Assembly: GCA_000727475.1 (NCBI GenBank)
Contig: KL647309.1
Location: forward strand, 264,617-328,616
Direction: 5' to 3'
Length of the DNA stretch: 64,000 nucleotides
Source of the DNA: Sarcocystis neurona
Taxonomy: Eukaryota > Apicomplexa > Conoidasida > Eucoccidiorida > Sarcocystidae
Shown: positions 34,390 through 46,218 of the stretch, in pieces
Position numbering within the stretch: the first letter of the stretch is position 1
How the letters are laid out: each line of letters begins with the position of its first letter
Notes under the pieces: model-generated
Database searches by the model: none
What the model saw: only the letters and a program-made list of their open reading frames with translations
Told to the model about the DNA's origin: nothing
Program-made: the position numbers and the translations under genes

Positions 34390-35690
34390 CTGCCAGCAGC
34401 AGCAGTCCACAGCAGCAGGAAGTCTACGTCCCAGCGGCAGGAGAACGTCTCATATCGAGCAGCCTTCCACATCCGCGGTCGCGATGCTCTCAGCAGCAGC
34501 TGCGGAAGTTTCAGCAACAGCAGCAGGACGGCAGCAGCAGCCCCAGCAGCACCACGCGACAACAGCAGCAGCAGCAGGACAAGGATAGACCATCAGCAGT
34601 AATACGAATCAGCAGCAGCAGGTTGAAGTCACAGCAGGCACTCCACGTCGAAGCAGCAGCAGCAGTACAACCTGGCAACACAGCAGCGGTACCTACGAGC
34701 AGCAGGAGTCTATGCCAGCAGCATTAGCAGCAGCAACAGCAGCGCACAGAAATACTGGCAGCAGCACTACTCTACTCTACTTCGCAGCAGTAGTCTCTAC
34801 AACAACCGCTATATACCGGTGACCGGCAGCAGCAGCACACAAAACTAACAACAGCGCTGTATGGCTGCAGCAGCAAGATACCGAAGCCACGTGTAGAAGA
34901 GGGAGCAGCTGTAAAGGATGTTGCCCACAGGGGCTGTTGACTGTCAGCAGCAGCCGTGCAGCTCTTCACTGCAGCAGGAACACCAGCAGCAGCACAACGC
35001 ATCAGCGGCAGCAACAACACCCCGGAAACCAAGGCAGCAGCAGGACATAGCAGCAACACCAGGAGACTTTGAGAGCCCAAGCCCAGGCGCAACAACAGCA
35101 GATCATGGACGAAACAGCAGCGCCAAATTCTCCCCACAGCAACACAGCGCAAGTCAACAAGCAGAACACAGCAGCAGCGGTCTCCAGCAGCACAACTACA
35201 CAGCAGCAGTTGCGGCATCGAGGAGCAGCAGCAGCAGGGACACTACGCGTGCAGCACGTCATCACACCGGCCAGAGGGGCTGCAGTAGCAGCAGCAGCAG
35301 GGAGGGGAGCAGGGACCGAAAGGCACACAGCAGCAGCGGCAACACTGCTGCGCAGTAATCCAGCAGCAGCCGGATGAATAAAATGAGATCCACAGTACCA
35401 GAACCCCACAAGTGCAACAACAGCAGTGTGAAGTGGCACCCGACGAGCAGCAGACCGCAAGGCGACAAGTACAGCAGCAGCACCAGCGCTGTCTCTTCGA
35501 AACCGCAGCAGCAGCGAATCACCAGCAGCAGTAGCGAACCAGCAGTGAAACACCAGCAGCAGTAGAAAAGCAGCAACAGCAGTGGAAGCTTTCTTCGTGT
35601 GAATCTCGCATGCAGGGATGCAGAGCAGCCCCAGTCCAACAAGAAAGTGCAGCGCTTCTTCTCTGTAATCTCTATACACTCGGATCTACT
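34390..35690. other. CAG-rich region with open Gln/Ser frames
   Basis: Dense plus-strand CAG triplets run through this stretch. The frame 34918-35358 reads as Gln/Ser/Thr-rich protein, and 35374-35565 (ATG, MNKMRSTVPEPHK) is a short plus-strand ORF ending TAG. The minus strand is open for 225 codons (35002-35679) as Leu/Ala/Cys-rich sequence. It could equally be upstream intron of the small membrane-protein candidate at 34144-34389. No domain is recognised. Confidence 0.3.
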
Positions 35691-35900
35691 AAAATATATC
35701 TACACACATATATGTATATATATATATATCCACTCACACACATATATATATATATATGTATATGCGTATATCGTGCACGTAATGCTATACCGACACGAAA
35801 AATATACAATGGCATATACAAGATGCCCGCGAACCCCACATATATATACATGTATATACATATAGAGAGAGTCACACGTATGTGTACGTGAATGAAGAGA
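35690..35900. repeat. AT/CA microsatellite
   Basis: TATATA blocks with ACACAC and CACATA interruptions. No coding signal is seen. Confidence 0.8.
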
Positions 35901-36758
35901 GAGCGAAGCATATACACAAGTTCAGACATTTCTGGGCTGCAGGGGTGGTGTGCTGCTGCTACAGGAGAACCGGAAATTCGGTTTCTTCTCCCTGCTCTTC
36001 CTCAGCATCTGATCTGCGGCTCTGAGTGTTTGCGGGCCTCTCTCTGTGTCTCAGTGCTTTTCTGCTGCTGCTGTGGTGAGAGACTGCTGTTCCTGCTGCT
36101 CTGCCTTTGCTAACGACCCCGTCTTGCTGCTGTTGCTGTCGTTTTTCTTTGCTGCTGCTATTGCTGCTGTTGCTGCTGTGCATCTTCTGCAACGTACACA
36201 CGTCTCCCATCCGCGTAATTACCCCGACATCCATATATATACACGTGTGTACACGTACGTGCTTATACGAATACGTGTATACCGCCCCTCTCCCCCCCTT
36301 CCCCTCCCGAGCTCCGGGCTGCCTCTGCATCTCGCGATGACGCTGCAGCTGCAGTTCCTGCTACCCCTCGGTGCTCTCCCGGTGCTGCTGTTGCTCTCCC
36401 TCTCCTCCTGCTGCTGCGACACTGCTGCTGCTGCTGTTGGTGCTGCTGCTGACGCGAGAAAAGAGCCTCCTCCTCCAGCCACTGCTACCATCTGCACGAG
36501 CCCCCCCCATGTGCATCCGATGAGCCCCTTCAGTTCTGCTGCAGGTCTTGTGCGTCTCGTGCAAAACCACCGCTCCTGCCAAGCTGTGTCAGCACTGCTG
36601 CTGCTGCTGTTTCACCACCACTGCTGCTGCTGGAATTGCCGAGCTGCTCCAGCACTCCCCTCCCGTTGCTGTTCGAACGCTGCTGTTCCTGCTGTTTCAA
36701 CCTTGCTGCTGCTGCTGCTGGCAGCCACGGGTTTGGTGTGCTGCCTGAGAACACTCAC

Positions 36759-36950
36759 GTAGTGACGGAAGCGAGAGCCTGGCGGTGGGAGGCGGATGCG
36801 CATGCGGCCGTCAGCAAGAGTAGCAGCCGCGTCGCCATCTGCTGCTTCGCGAGGTGCACGCCGGATGCCAGGGACTTCGGGAGGCGGCAGCAGGGAGCCA
36901 GCCAAGCGCTGCACGGGCTTGCTGCTGCTGCTGCTTCTCACCGGCTGACG
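36759..36950 (-). CDS. Exon candidate with consensus donor, unknown protein
   Basis: The minus-strand frame reads PVQRLAGSLLPPPEVPGIRR, then ADGRMRIRLPPPGSRFRHY, and stops exactly at a consensus GTGAGT donor (36758-36753), phase 0. The 5' boundary is uncertain, between about 36930 and 36965. The peptide is basic, Pro-rich and non-repetitive, unlike the CTG-derived Leu/Cys runs around it. An upstream minus-strand frame (RAFCRPAWSAFFVVASGSS) also ends at a good GTGAGC donor at 37239-37234. The exon may belong to the same gene as the leader-like ORF at 38454-38786. I do not recognise the family. Confidence 0.4.
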
Positions 36951-37389
36951 ACGCGCGCACCGCACAATAGGACGCAGCAGCACCAGGGCACCGGTGAGCA
37001 GCAGCAACAACAGCTCGAACGACAGCAGCGGTGCAGGGGCGTGCAGCAGGAGCAGGAGCAGCAGCAGCAGGACGAAAAACGAAAGACAGCAGCAGCAGCA
37101 TGAGCAGTGCTGACGCATGTGCAGTCCTCCTCCCCGCACCGGGAGCAGTGCGTACGTGGCCACAGCAGCACCAGCACGGCAGACATACACGAGAAGCAGC
37201 AGCAGCAACTGGCGTGGCTCCCTCGTGTGTAGCGCTCACGGGTGAAGGAGAGGACGCTGCTGCCGGAAGCTACTACGAAAAACGCAGACCAAGCAGGCCG
37301 ACAAAAAGCTCTCCCTCTGCAAACCTTCTTCTCCATACATACGTCGAAAGAGCCCTCCCCACACACACGCACACACCTGGCTTTCTATA

Positions 37390-38300
37390 TCTCGATTTTC
37401 CTCCATATAGACGCATGCAAACCGAAGGCCCACGTATGTACGCATACATGTTTGTGTATCTATATATACCTTTCCCTGTACCTGTTCACATACATATACG
37501 TCCGTACGTATCCATCTCTCTCTTCGAATATATATATATACAAATGAGAGGTCTACACATTTCCGGCCGTCTTCTTCTCTCTATCCATACGTCTTTTCAC
37601 ACACAACTACACGTGTGGATGCCTCCGTGCATACGTGTGGGCAATTGCAGGAATCTCAGAGCCCTCCTCCTACACACGTATGTGTGTATGTGTTCCCATG
37701 CATTAGGAGAAATGTATAGGACACAGCAGATAGATACAAATATATAAGAAGACATAGCATTGTCCCCCCAGCTGCATGCGTCTATCTCTCCATGTATATA
37801 TATATACTAGCCACAGTGTACAGAGGAGCATCCACGTACACCTGTATGTACACACGTATATGCAATTATATATATAGAGAGAGAGATTCACACAGGTATT
37901 AGGAGGGAGATACACGATTCTGATGTATATATATATGTAGGGAAACGTAGAGGTGTGCAGGCAGGTAAGTGCTTATATGTATATATGAATATAGGGAAGA
38001 CGCGGTGTCTGCACAGTCCTTCCTACTGTGTTGACTGCTGGGCAAGGCAAGGCGCATCTCACTTTTCCAAGGATGTAGGAAACATGTAAATACATACATA
38101 CGGTACATACAAATTTATTTATCAGTGAAGAGAGAAAGGGAGGTATGCACGTGTAGTCCTACACACACAAATATATACATAGACACAGAGAGAGATTTTC
38201 ATTCTCCTCATACACATATATGTATGTATGTGTATGTGTATGGACACCCATCGATGCACGCGGAGACAACTACACACATATATATGGTGGGAAATACCGA
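37390..38300. repeat. AT/CA microsatellite with repeat-poor patches
   Basis: TATATA and TACACA tracts lie at 37450-37550, 37790-37940 and 38170-38290. No frame has matched splice signals. Confidence 0.7.
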
Positions 38301-38453
38301 CCTACGTTGCAAGTGCTCTAGCCTCCTGCAGGATAACGCTGCTGTTCACGCGTGTCAATTGAAATTTATTCTCCTTTCTCCTTTTCTCCCATTCTCAGTA
38401 GCCCCTCGGCTCTCCCACGCATAAGGGCACGCATCCTGCGGACGTCTCTCTCT

Positions 38454-38786
38454 CTATATAGAGTAGTGCAAACCTACGGGCGCGTGCATTCCTCCTGCAT
38501 GTTGGAGGCTTCTGTCGGGAGAAGTCGCCGTTAAATCTTTGCCACTTCCCTGCTGCTGCTCTGCGACCGCCTTCGGAGCCGCTGGTGGCGCTGCAGCAGC
38601 CGAGAAAACCCGCCGCTGCGTCACCGGCTGCGGGAGCTGCAGCGTACGTCCTGCTAATCCTGCCCGGTGTCTAAGACAGCTGACCGAGAAATAACGACTT
38701 CCCGCAGCAACGACACTGCTGCTACAACTGTTTCGAGTCACTGCTCCTACGGCAGCACTTCCTGCTGCTGCTGCTGCGGCCGCCAT
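38454..38786 (-). CDS. First exon or small protein with mitochondrial-type presequence
   Basis: It opens with a true ATG at 38784-38786 and runs 110 codons to TAG. The first 85 residues are rich in Ala, Ser and Arg and have no acidic residue: MAAAAAAAGSAAVGAV, SRYFSVSCLRHRAG, then RRVFSAAAAPP. That is the composition of a mitochondrial targeting presequence; RVFS resembles a processing site (inference). Near the end, GTAGGT follows MHAP, so this may be exon 1 of a longer minus-strand gene whose later exons include 36759-36950. The mature part is too short to identify a family. Confidence 0.45.
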   Translation of the reverse strand: MAAAAAAAGSAAVGAVTRNSCSSSVVAAGSRYFSVSCLRHRAGLAGRTLQLPQPVTQRRVFSAAAAPPAAPKAVAEQQQGSGKDLTATSPDRSLQHAGGMHAPVGLHYSI

Positions 38787-39264
38787 TGATGTTGCTGCGG
38801 TTGTTCGGGTCTCGCTGCTTGAGCGCGCCTCGTTGTTCTCTGCGGGAGACCGTCGCTGCTGCTGCCCTTATGCAGCGAGAGAAATCCAGCAGTATTCCTC
38901 TGCGTCCTCCTCTCTTCGTTTTTGCCCGCAAGGGGGAGAACATCCGCGTCCTGCCGTTGCTGTTCTTCTCTTTGGCCCCGCTCGTCCTCGGGCGGCGACG
39001 GGCTCTGCGTTCCTGCGCGTGTGCAGCTCCTCACACGAATATCTACTACTTCGCCTCTTTTGAACGGTAGCTACTGCTGCCAATTCTTCCTAAAAGGAAC
39101 AGCTGTTTTGTTGCCGCGTGCCAGCGCAGCTCTTTCATCTACGACACGACTGCTGCTGCTGTTGCTGCTGCGCGTCGCCCTGTCGGTCCTGCTGCTGCCG
39201 CTGCTGCGGTGTGCTGCTCGTGGACGCACGCGTCCGGCGGGCGTTCCTCGTTGCAGGCCGCTGA

Positions 39265-39615
39265 ATGGACAATCAAAGCGAGAAAGATCGAAGAACAGAC
39301 GGGCACTCTGAACCTACTACTACTATTCAGCAGCCGCTCGGTTGGATTCTGGCGAAAAATGGGGGAACCAGCAAGTCACCGCCGCCCCGGAACCGCGGCG
39401 GTAGACGGATGACTCTCTCTGGTTCTACCGACGAAAAAGAGGGGCAAAGAATAGTTTCTTTTTTCGATAAGAAAGATACAGACTGTTTGTTTACCCGTTC
39501 TTCCTGTGTGGCGTCGCGCTGGGCCGCGCCGCGCGTGCAGGGACAGTTACGCATGCACACGCAACTGCGCTGCTGCTGCTGCCGCTGTCCTTGCAAAGGA
39601 GCCGCAGATAGCTGA
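39265..39615 (+). CDS. Hypothetical 116-residue ORF
   Basis: This is an ATG-started plus-strand ORF with mixed codon use. It reads MDNQSEKDRRTDGHSEP, then KSPPPRNRGGRRMTLSGS and IVSFFDKKDTDCLF. The last 20 residues are Cys/Arg-rich from a CTG/CCG patch. No domain, signal peptide or membrane segment is seen. It lies between a CTG block and a CAG minisatellite, in sequence that is otherwise repeat-poor. It may be a chance ORF. Confidence 0.2.
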   Translation: MDNQSEKDRRTDGHSEPTTTIQQPLGWILAKNGGTSKSPPPRNRGGRRMTLSGSTDEKEGQRIVSFFDKKDTDCLFTRSSCVASRWAAPRVQGQLRMHTQLRCCCCRCPCKGAADS

Positions 39616-39734
39616 GGCGGCTCGAAGGGGAAGAAAAAGAGCGAGCGGTGACAACTGTTGTACAGGGGAAGACACGTCGGAATGCTGAGAAGGCATGAGA
39701 CAGTGCCTGAAGAAGACAGACGCCTTGCGCACAA

Positions 39735-39905
39735 ACCGTAGAGCAGCCGCGAGGAAGCCGGCAGCAGCAGTAGCGAAGCCGGCAGCAGCAGGAGAGAGGC
39801 TAGCGGCAGCAGGAGCGAGCGAAGCCGGCAGCAGCAGGAGCGAAGCGGGCATCAGCAGCAGCGAGGGAAGCCGGCAGCAGCAGGAGCGAGCGGAGCCGCC
39901 ACCAG
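39735..39905. repeat. GC-rich CAG minisatellite
   Basis: Units of about 18-30 bp built on GAAGCCGGCAGCAGCAG with AGCGA/AGGAG spacers recur at least five times. Plus-strand frames read GSSRSEAG-type repeats. More CAG follows to 40445. Confidence 0.8.
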
Positions 39906-40599
39906 CAGCGGCGATGCGGGTGTCAGTGGCGAAGCTGGCGGCAACGGCAGCACTCCACAGCAGCAGAAGCAGCTTTAGTAGTGGCACGGGCCGCAGCTGC
40001 GTCAGAACATCAGCAGGAGGAGCAGCAGCCGAAGAACACGGCGTGAACAGCAAGCCACAGCAGTAGCGGCATCCATAGCGGCAGCAGCAGTTGGAGCCAG
40101 AGCAGCAGCAGAAGCAGGCAAAGGGTCAGCAAGAGGAACGCCACCAGCCACACGGCTACTCGCATGTCCGGAGGGCGCACTACTTGTGGAACTGGCAGAC
40201 AACACCAGGAGTGGGAAACGCTCTGTCAGCAGCAGCTGCTTGAAGAATTGTAGTGGCACAGCAAGAGCAGAGGGAGGAGAAGCAGGGCGAGAAGGAGCGG
40301 CAGAAGCAGTTGGGAAGCAGCAGCAGCGGCGGCATCCAGATGGCAACCCGAGCAGCAGAAGTAGCCACACGTGTGTGGGGAAATGCTGCAGGAAGAGGGG
40401 TGTGGTAGCAGCAGCCGCTATAGAGCAGCAGCAGCAGCAGCCCTAGCGCAGTTGATGTCCAGTGCAAAACGAGAAGAGAGGAGGGCAGACAATGGCAGCA
40501 GGGCTCGGATGAGAGCACCAGTTAGGAGAACAGTCGTCAAGCAAACTGCCTCGATAAAGTAATAAAAGCAGCACAGACACTGCTTCTTGTTTTAGCACT

Positions 40600-42851
40600 A
40601 CTTTCTATCCCTCACTTCACGTATACACGTATGTATATGTTCATATATATATATATACATATATATATGAACATAAAAATATATATATACACACATATCT
40701 GAACATAGAAATATATATATATATATATACACGTATACGTACGTATGTATCTGAACATATATATGTATGTGTCTACATCTGCACATATACGTATATACAC
40801 ATATCCGTTCCATCTTCTCTCCAGGTGTGTGTACCTTCACCCTGTCTGTCTCTGTCAGTACCATATATAGACACGTGTTGATGTATGCGTCTGTGCGCCT
40901 CTTTTGCCACTCTAATGTTTTCGCTGCCTTCGTGTACCCAGTTGTAGCCACACCTATAAGACTAACATCCTGCACAAGTAGAGAACTGCGGACAAGGCGC
41001 ATTCTGCGCAGTAAGAGATTGATGAGCCAACTTACGCCATTGCTGCTGCTGCTGCAGCACCGCGGAGATTTACGAATGCCATCAAACTTTCTTTGGACAC
41101 CGACACTCCGAAGATCGTGCGGACAGCCAGAGGCCTGCGTTTGCTCTGAAATCCTACACATATAAAGAAAGACGTTATATAGAGATCTTCGAACACGCCA
41201 ACTGAGCGACCTACAAATATATATCGAATCGCACACGTGCGCCACGAATACACATCGACGGACCCAATGTGAGGACTATTTACAATGACGTGTAACCAGT
41301 ACACGCATCTATTATATATACACATATCTATATATATATATATCGGTATATAAATATTTATGTATACCTGTATATGTGTATATATGAATATTTATACACA
41401 GCTCTTCAATATATATATATATATATATATACATATATGTATATATATGTATGTATATAGTTGCAGCAAGTGTAGCCGTGTGTACAGACGTTCGGGGTTG
41501 CGGGGAGCACTGCGTATGGCCATGCACACCACATGTAGACAGTTTATCCCGTATCGCTGCGACGTCCTTTATGTGTTGGACAGGCAGGCAGCTGTCCAGG
41601 CGTCCAGGCAGCTGTCCATGCAATACATATGTCTATATATACGCGTAGACATGGATGAATGTACACATATATATATATATATATATATAGGCATTCACAC
41701 ATGTGCAAGTGCATCGTAGTTGTTTGTTGAAGGGGGAGACGACGGTTGTAAGCCTGAGCGTATGAAGGCGTCCGCACGCCATGAAACGGGAGCTGCCCGC
41801 TGTTACTGTGCACGGTGGGACACAACGACAGAGATAAGGACAGAAAACGAAGACCCGCACTGAGGCTACTCAAGGGTGCGTGCGTGTTTCTTCTGTTCTA
41901 TAACGTCCGTACACCTGTACACTTGTAAACAGAGGGGCACTTAATATGACACACATACATTTGTGTGGAGACATCCCCGGGGGCAGGCCGTAATATTACT
42001 CGTTGTTTTTGATGAGCCTTGAGCGTGTGGAACTGGCCGTCCACGTATCCTCTGGCATATCCTTGCGTGTTTTCCTGTATGTAAGCTGTTTGACCATTAG
42101 GGACGCTCCATTTCCTTAAAATCTAGACACAGATTTTAGGACACGGATACAAAATCACAACACACACATGCGTGCATGCAAATGTGTGAATGCGAATATA
42201 CTCGGGCTGCCACACACAGGTAAGTGAGTGAAGCCTACTTGCTCTGCACGTTCTACTCAGTATGTGCGACAACACGGATGAGGTATTTACAAGCGTATGT
42301 GTACTCAAGTCTATTTATTACCAGCTGCACACACACACACACCCCCATACACGAGTGTTCACAAATGCAGTATCAAATAAATATATATATATATATAACA
42401 AAACGGGTGGCCTTACAGGGGTGCCTGTGTCCACTGGATCTCCGTATCTACACATGGCCGTATATATCTTATACGTACGGGACTCGACAACAGACACGTG
42501 AATACGTATAACGACTCGTACATGTTTGTTCACGTTAGTCATGTGCGTATGCACGTGTGTGATGTGTCTGTCCGTATACATACGTATATATACATACATA
42601 TGTACGCCTGATATGTATATACGCATCTACAAATATATGCGCACACACCCACGACATCATACATATAGATGCAGCAGCACAGCAGCAAATCTGCAGGGAC
42701 TGTCTTTGTCCACAAAGGCACTAGCGAAACGTCGGCCTTGGAGAGCTACAGTGCGTGCGACACATAAGGGCACATAAGAAGCAGAAAAACTGCGGCAGCC
42801 GTCCACGTAGTAGCACTTTCTCGTGTATGTGTATGTGTGTGTGTGTGTGTG

Positions 42852-42886
<35 letters not shown>

Positions 42887-42890
42887 CGCC
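40600..42890. other. Microsatellite with two repeat-poor patches, no secure gene
   Basis: TATATA blocks lie at 40620-40800, 41310-41460 and 41650-41690. The patch 40810-41200 has open frames on both strands (minus strand: AAKTLEWQKRRTDAYI; another minus frame: RTIFGVSVSKESLMAF). The patch 41700-42200 has none of note. No splice pairs or domains support a gene. Confidence 0.4.
41575..41622. repeat. Short tandem repeat CAGGCAGCTGTCCAGG
   Basis: CAGGCAGCTGTCCAGGCGTC followed by CAGGCAGCTGTCCATGC gives two near-identical units side by side, flanked by AT-rich sequence. Confidence 0.7.
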
Positions 42891-43640
42891 CNNNNNNNNN
42901 NNNNNNNNNNNNNNNNNNNNNNNNNNNNNNNNNNNNNNNNNNNNNNNNNNNNNNNNNNNNNNNNNNNNNNNNNNNNNNNNNNNNNNNNNNNNNNNNNNNN
43001 NNNNNNNNNNNNNNNNNNNNNNNNNNNNNNNNNNNNNNNNNNNNNNNNNNNNNNNNNNNNNNNNNNNNNNNNNNNNNNNNNNNNNNNNNNNNNNNNNNNN
43101 NNNNNNNNNNNNNNNNNNNNNNNNNNNNNNNNNNNNNNNNNNNNNNNNNNNNNNNNNNNNNNNNNNNNNNNNNNNNNNNNNNNNNNNNNNNNNNNNNNNN
43201 NNNNNNNNNNNNNNNNNNNNNNNNNNNNNNNNNNNNNNNNNNNNNNNNNNNNNNNNNNNNNNNNNNNNNNNNNNNNNNNNNNNNNNNNNNNNNNNNNNNN
43301 NNNNNNNNNNNNNNNNNNNNNNNNNNNNNNNNNNNNNNNNNNNNNNNNNNNNNNNNNNNNNNNNNNNNNNNNNNNNNNNNNNNNNNNNNNNNNNNNNNNN
43401 NNNNNNNNNNNNNNNNNNNNNNNNNNNNNNNNNNNNNNNNNNNNNNNNNNNNNNNNNNNNNNNNNNNNNNNNNNNNNNNNNNNNNNNNNNNNNNNNNNNN
43501 NNNNNNNNNNNNNNNNNNNNNNNNNNNNNNNNNNNNNNNNNNNNNNNNNNNNNNNNNNNNNNNNNNNNNNNNNNNNNNNNNNNNNNNNNNNNNNNNNNNN
43601 NNNNNNNNNTGTGTGTGTGTGTGTGTGTGCCCGTCCCCAA
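42830..43640. repeat. (GT)n microsatellite containing an assembly gap
   Basis: GTGTGT runs lie on both sides of 718 N (42892-43609). Frames of Val/Cys or His/Thr repeats through it are meaningless. Confidence 0.95.
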
Positions 43641-43879
43641 GATGGATGCGTCTATACGTAAATACTTGTAACCTCATACAGTCGTTAGAAATGATGCAAA
43701 AATCTGCTACGTGTATGGCGCAGACGTATACACTTGAATACATACATACACACGTCTAATACAATATAGAAACCTACTACGTATATGGACACACACATGT
43801 ATTATAAACACACACGTAGACGTATACACATATTAATATATCTTCGATTTACGCTCTGTAGTGACGGTTTCTTCAGCAC

Positions 43880-44060
43880 GGGAAGACAGGGCTCCACTGC
43901 CGCAGCTGCACAGACGACAGCAGGCAGCCTGAATCAGCGGCGACAGCAGAATCAGCAGCGATAGCAGCTTCTGCCCCATCAGTCACATATCAGATAGCAG
44001 CGGCAGCAGCAGACACGGCACATGGCAGCAACAGCAGCACCCACAGCAGTTGTGCCAGCG
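43880..44060. other. CAG-rich patch
   Basis: CAGCAG triplets are mixed with GATAGCAG. It could be exon or intron. The plus-strand frames are short. Confidence 0.3.
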
Positions 44061-44309
44061 AAATGGGTGTCAAGTCTCGATACGCACGGGGCGTACGAAA
44101 CGCGAGCAGCCGCACAAACGCGAACACGGAGATCGGCTGCAGCCAGTTCCTGCGGTGCGTTCCGCCGCCGCAGTCATACAGTAGTCACATCTGCGTAGGT
44201 ACGTACGTATACACACATCGGCACTTGAGCTTACGGACCTCTGTAGCTTTATAGCTTTACATACATGTGTGTATGTATGTACTATCATGTGCATGCGCCT
44301 GTTTGTTGG

Positions 44310-44470
44310 TATGCAGGGAAAAGAAAGTTCCAGAGTTTATTCTTGCTAAAGACTCCCCCGTCACCCTGCAGTTGAGGATCACCAGTGGCTTCCTTGTGGT
44401 GCAGCTGTCTGTACGCCGCCTTCACCGCAGCTACCCATCCGCAGAACCCAGGAACATTATATATATATAT
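44310..44470. other. Exon candidate on either strand
   Basis: On the plus strand a TTTGTTGGTATGCAG acceptor precedes EKKVPEFILAKDSPVTLQL. On the minus strand an equally open frame reads GFCGWVAAVKAAYRQLHHKE. Both are non-repetitive, and neither is identified. A TATATA block follows immediately at 44460. Confidence 0.25.
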
Positions 44471-44761
44471 ATGTAAATGTATATATGTGTGTATGCCAGA
44501 TTCCGTGTATCATTTCCTGTAGGAACGTACGGATGAAAATATACCCATACTTATGGCTGGCATTGCTTCAGGTAGACTGATAGTCCGTGCGCGCGCCTAC
44601 AAGGTCTACACGCATCCACATTTGTGTCTATGCGTGTGTGCAAATCGGTATACACCGGCACACACATGCGTCTACACGCGTGTACATATATTATCTAGAT
44701 GTGTGTAGTTCTTCTAAGCCCGTGTACACATACGTGTGCGCACCGTCGATGTTTCTACAGC

Positions 44762-44945
44762 CGACGTGTACGCACAGAGACAAGCCTCCGCTGAGATGGA
44801 AAAGAAGTGGACCGAAGGTTCCACATTGCAGATTGTCCGCGGTGCAACAAAGGCGGCAAGTTTCGCTGCCTTGCGTGCGCACACATCGGGGGAGGTTTTT
44901 TACACATGCTCCCTCTGCAAGAGGGGATATGTACATACAGACACA
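44762..44945 (+). CDS. Exon candidate, possible Cys-pair (zinc-finger-like) segment
   Basis: A TTTCTACAG acceptor opens a frame reading VYAQRQASAEMEKKWTEG, then FYTCSLCKRG. A second frame entered at a later acceptor (CATTGCAG at about 44830) reads DCPRCNKGGKFRCLACAH with C-x2-C-x7-C-x2-C spacing. That spacing recalls CxxCxGxG-type zinc-binding repeats. The two readings exclude each other, and the 3' boundary is unclear. If either is real, the gene runs on the plus strand toward 45240-45728. Confidence 0.25.
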
Positions 44946-45239
44946 CGTATACGCATCTGTACGCATATATGTGTACATGTGCAGAGCTGCACACGTTGAA
45001 ACGCATGCGCGTGCATACACACGTGGACGCGCGCATGCCTCTGCACGAGAAATGTCTACAAATTTCATATACTTCATAAAAGACAATTGCTGTCTGCATG
45101 TGCTGCTTCCTGTGTAAAGCTGGGCGCACCCGTCTGCAGCCTCGAGACGTGCGTGTGCGGCACTGTGTGACACTCGGCCTTCGCCTCCCCAAGAGAACGG
45201 CCACGCCAACACGCACGCCGACAGCACCACCGCAGGCAG

Positions 45240-45728
45240 ATGTATTCGTGTGAAACAAGCGCATGCGTGGCGACCAGCAGCATCCCAGGGGTATCCGTGG
45301 AAATCGCAGCAGACTGTAAAAACGATGATGATTCTGTAAGACTACAACACGTGCCTGCGCCGCACAAGGCGTGCTCTGCCCGTGCGGGACGAGGGGGGTG
45401 CGCAAATCGCCCCCTACGGCTCCAGCAGCGAAGAAGTGTACCTCCGGCCCCACAACGTATTCTCCACAGACACCCCTGCATATCTATATGTATACGACAA
45501 CGGCCCCCTGCTGCGGCAGCCGAAGAAGGGTGCGGCAAGCCCAGGAGAGCAGCCTATGTGCGTAGAGCTACATCCAGGTATTCGCACTGTCGAAACGTGA
45601 AAACGGCGGCGCGCGCCCTGCAGTCGTATGCCGACGCACCCTCCCCACAAGTGGAAACAGGCTCCAGCGGCAGATCACATATCTATCTGCAAGCAGGCAC
45701 CGATTTAAGCGGAGAAAATCCGAGCTGA
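45240..45728 (+). CDS. Hypothetical plus-strand ORF, probably several exons
   Basis: An ATG opens a 162-codon frame ending TGA. Its first 31 residues (VSVEIAADCKNDDDS, followed by a GTAAGA donor) and last 45 (SYADAPSPQVETGSSG, then SHIYLQAGTDLSGENPS) look like protein. In the middle the neighbouring frame reads better (EEVYLRPHNVFSTDTPAYLY, then VYDNGPLLRQPKKGAASPGE) and is open from 45332 to 45600. This suggests an exon switch between frames. No domain is recognised. Confidence 0.35.
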   Translation: MYSCETSACVATSSIPGVSVEIAADCKNDDDSVRLQHVPAPHKACSARAGRGGCANRPLRLQQRRSVPPAPQRILHRHPCISICIRQRPPAAAAEEGCGKPRRAAYVRRATSRYSHCRNVKTAARALQSYADAPSPQVETGSSGRSHIYLQAGTDLSGENPS

Positions 45729-45849
45729 CGAGCGCGTCTGCGCAAACGCGAAGACGGTGGAGAAGTGGATCCTACTCCTCCCCTGGTGTGTGGTCTTGTA
45801 TCAGCTGCACACACCAACAGCTGCTCATTGCTATACGGTCGTCAGTATC

Positions 45850-46000
45850 TACATACATATACAGCAAGATACGCACACGCACAAATATATATACATATAT
45901 ATCCATGTTTTTGTCCTACACGTGTCGGGAGGCGTGCACTCTCTACACTCATACATATACATACATATATATATATATATATGTATTTACGTACCGGTAG
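45850..46000. repeat. AT/CA microsatellite
   Basis: ACATACATATAC and TATATA tracts between the plus-strand ORF and the minus-strand exon candidates. Confidence 0.75.
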
Positions 46001-46218
46001 ATCCGTACAAACTACTACTCCTGTGTGACAGTGTGTGTGAACTTTGTACGCAGCAGCCTTGCGAAGCGCACACGCGCACGGCAACGGGGCAGTCCCCTTT
46101 ACTGCTTGTGCGCATGCAGAAAGCATGCGCAGGGCGGGGACTTGGCAGATTCACAATGATGGGCCGCAGCAGCTGCATAGGCTGGGAGCTTGTGTGGGGA
46201 AGCGCATCGGGCGACGTA

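Noticed and set aside
44330..44440. J-domain-like peptide AAVKAAYRQLHHKE on the minus strand
   Set aside because: The HPD motif is absent, there is no acceptor upstream (only a TATATA block), and the plus strand is equally open.
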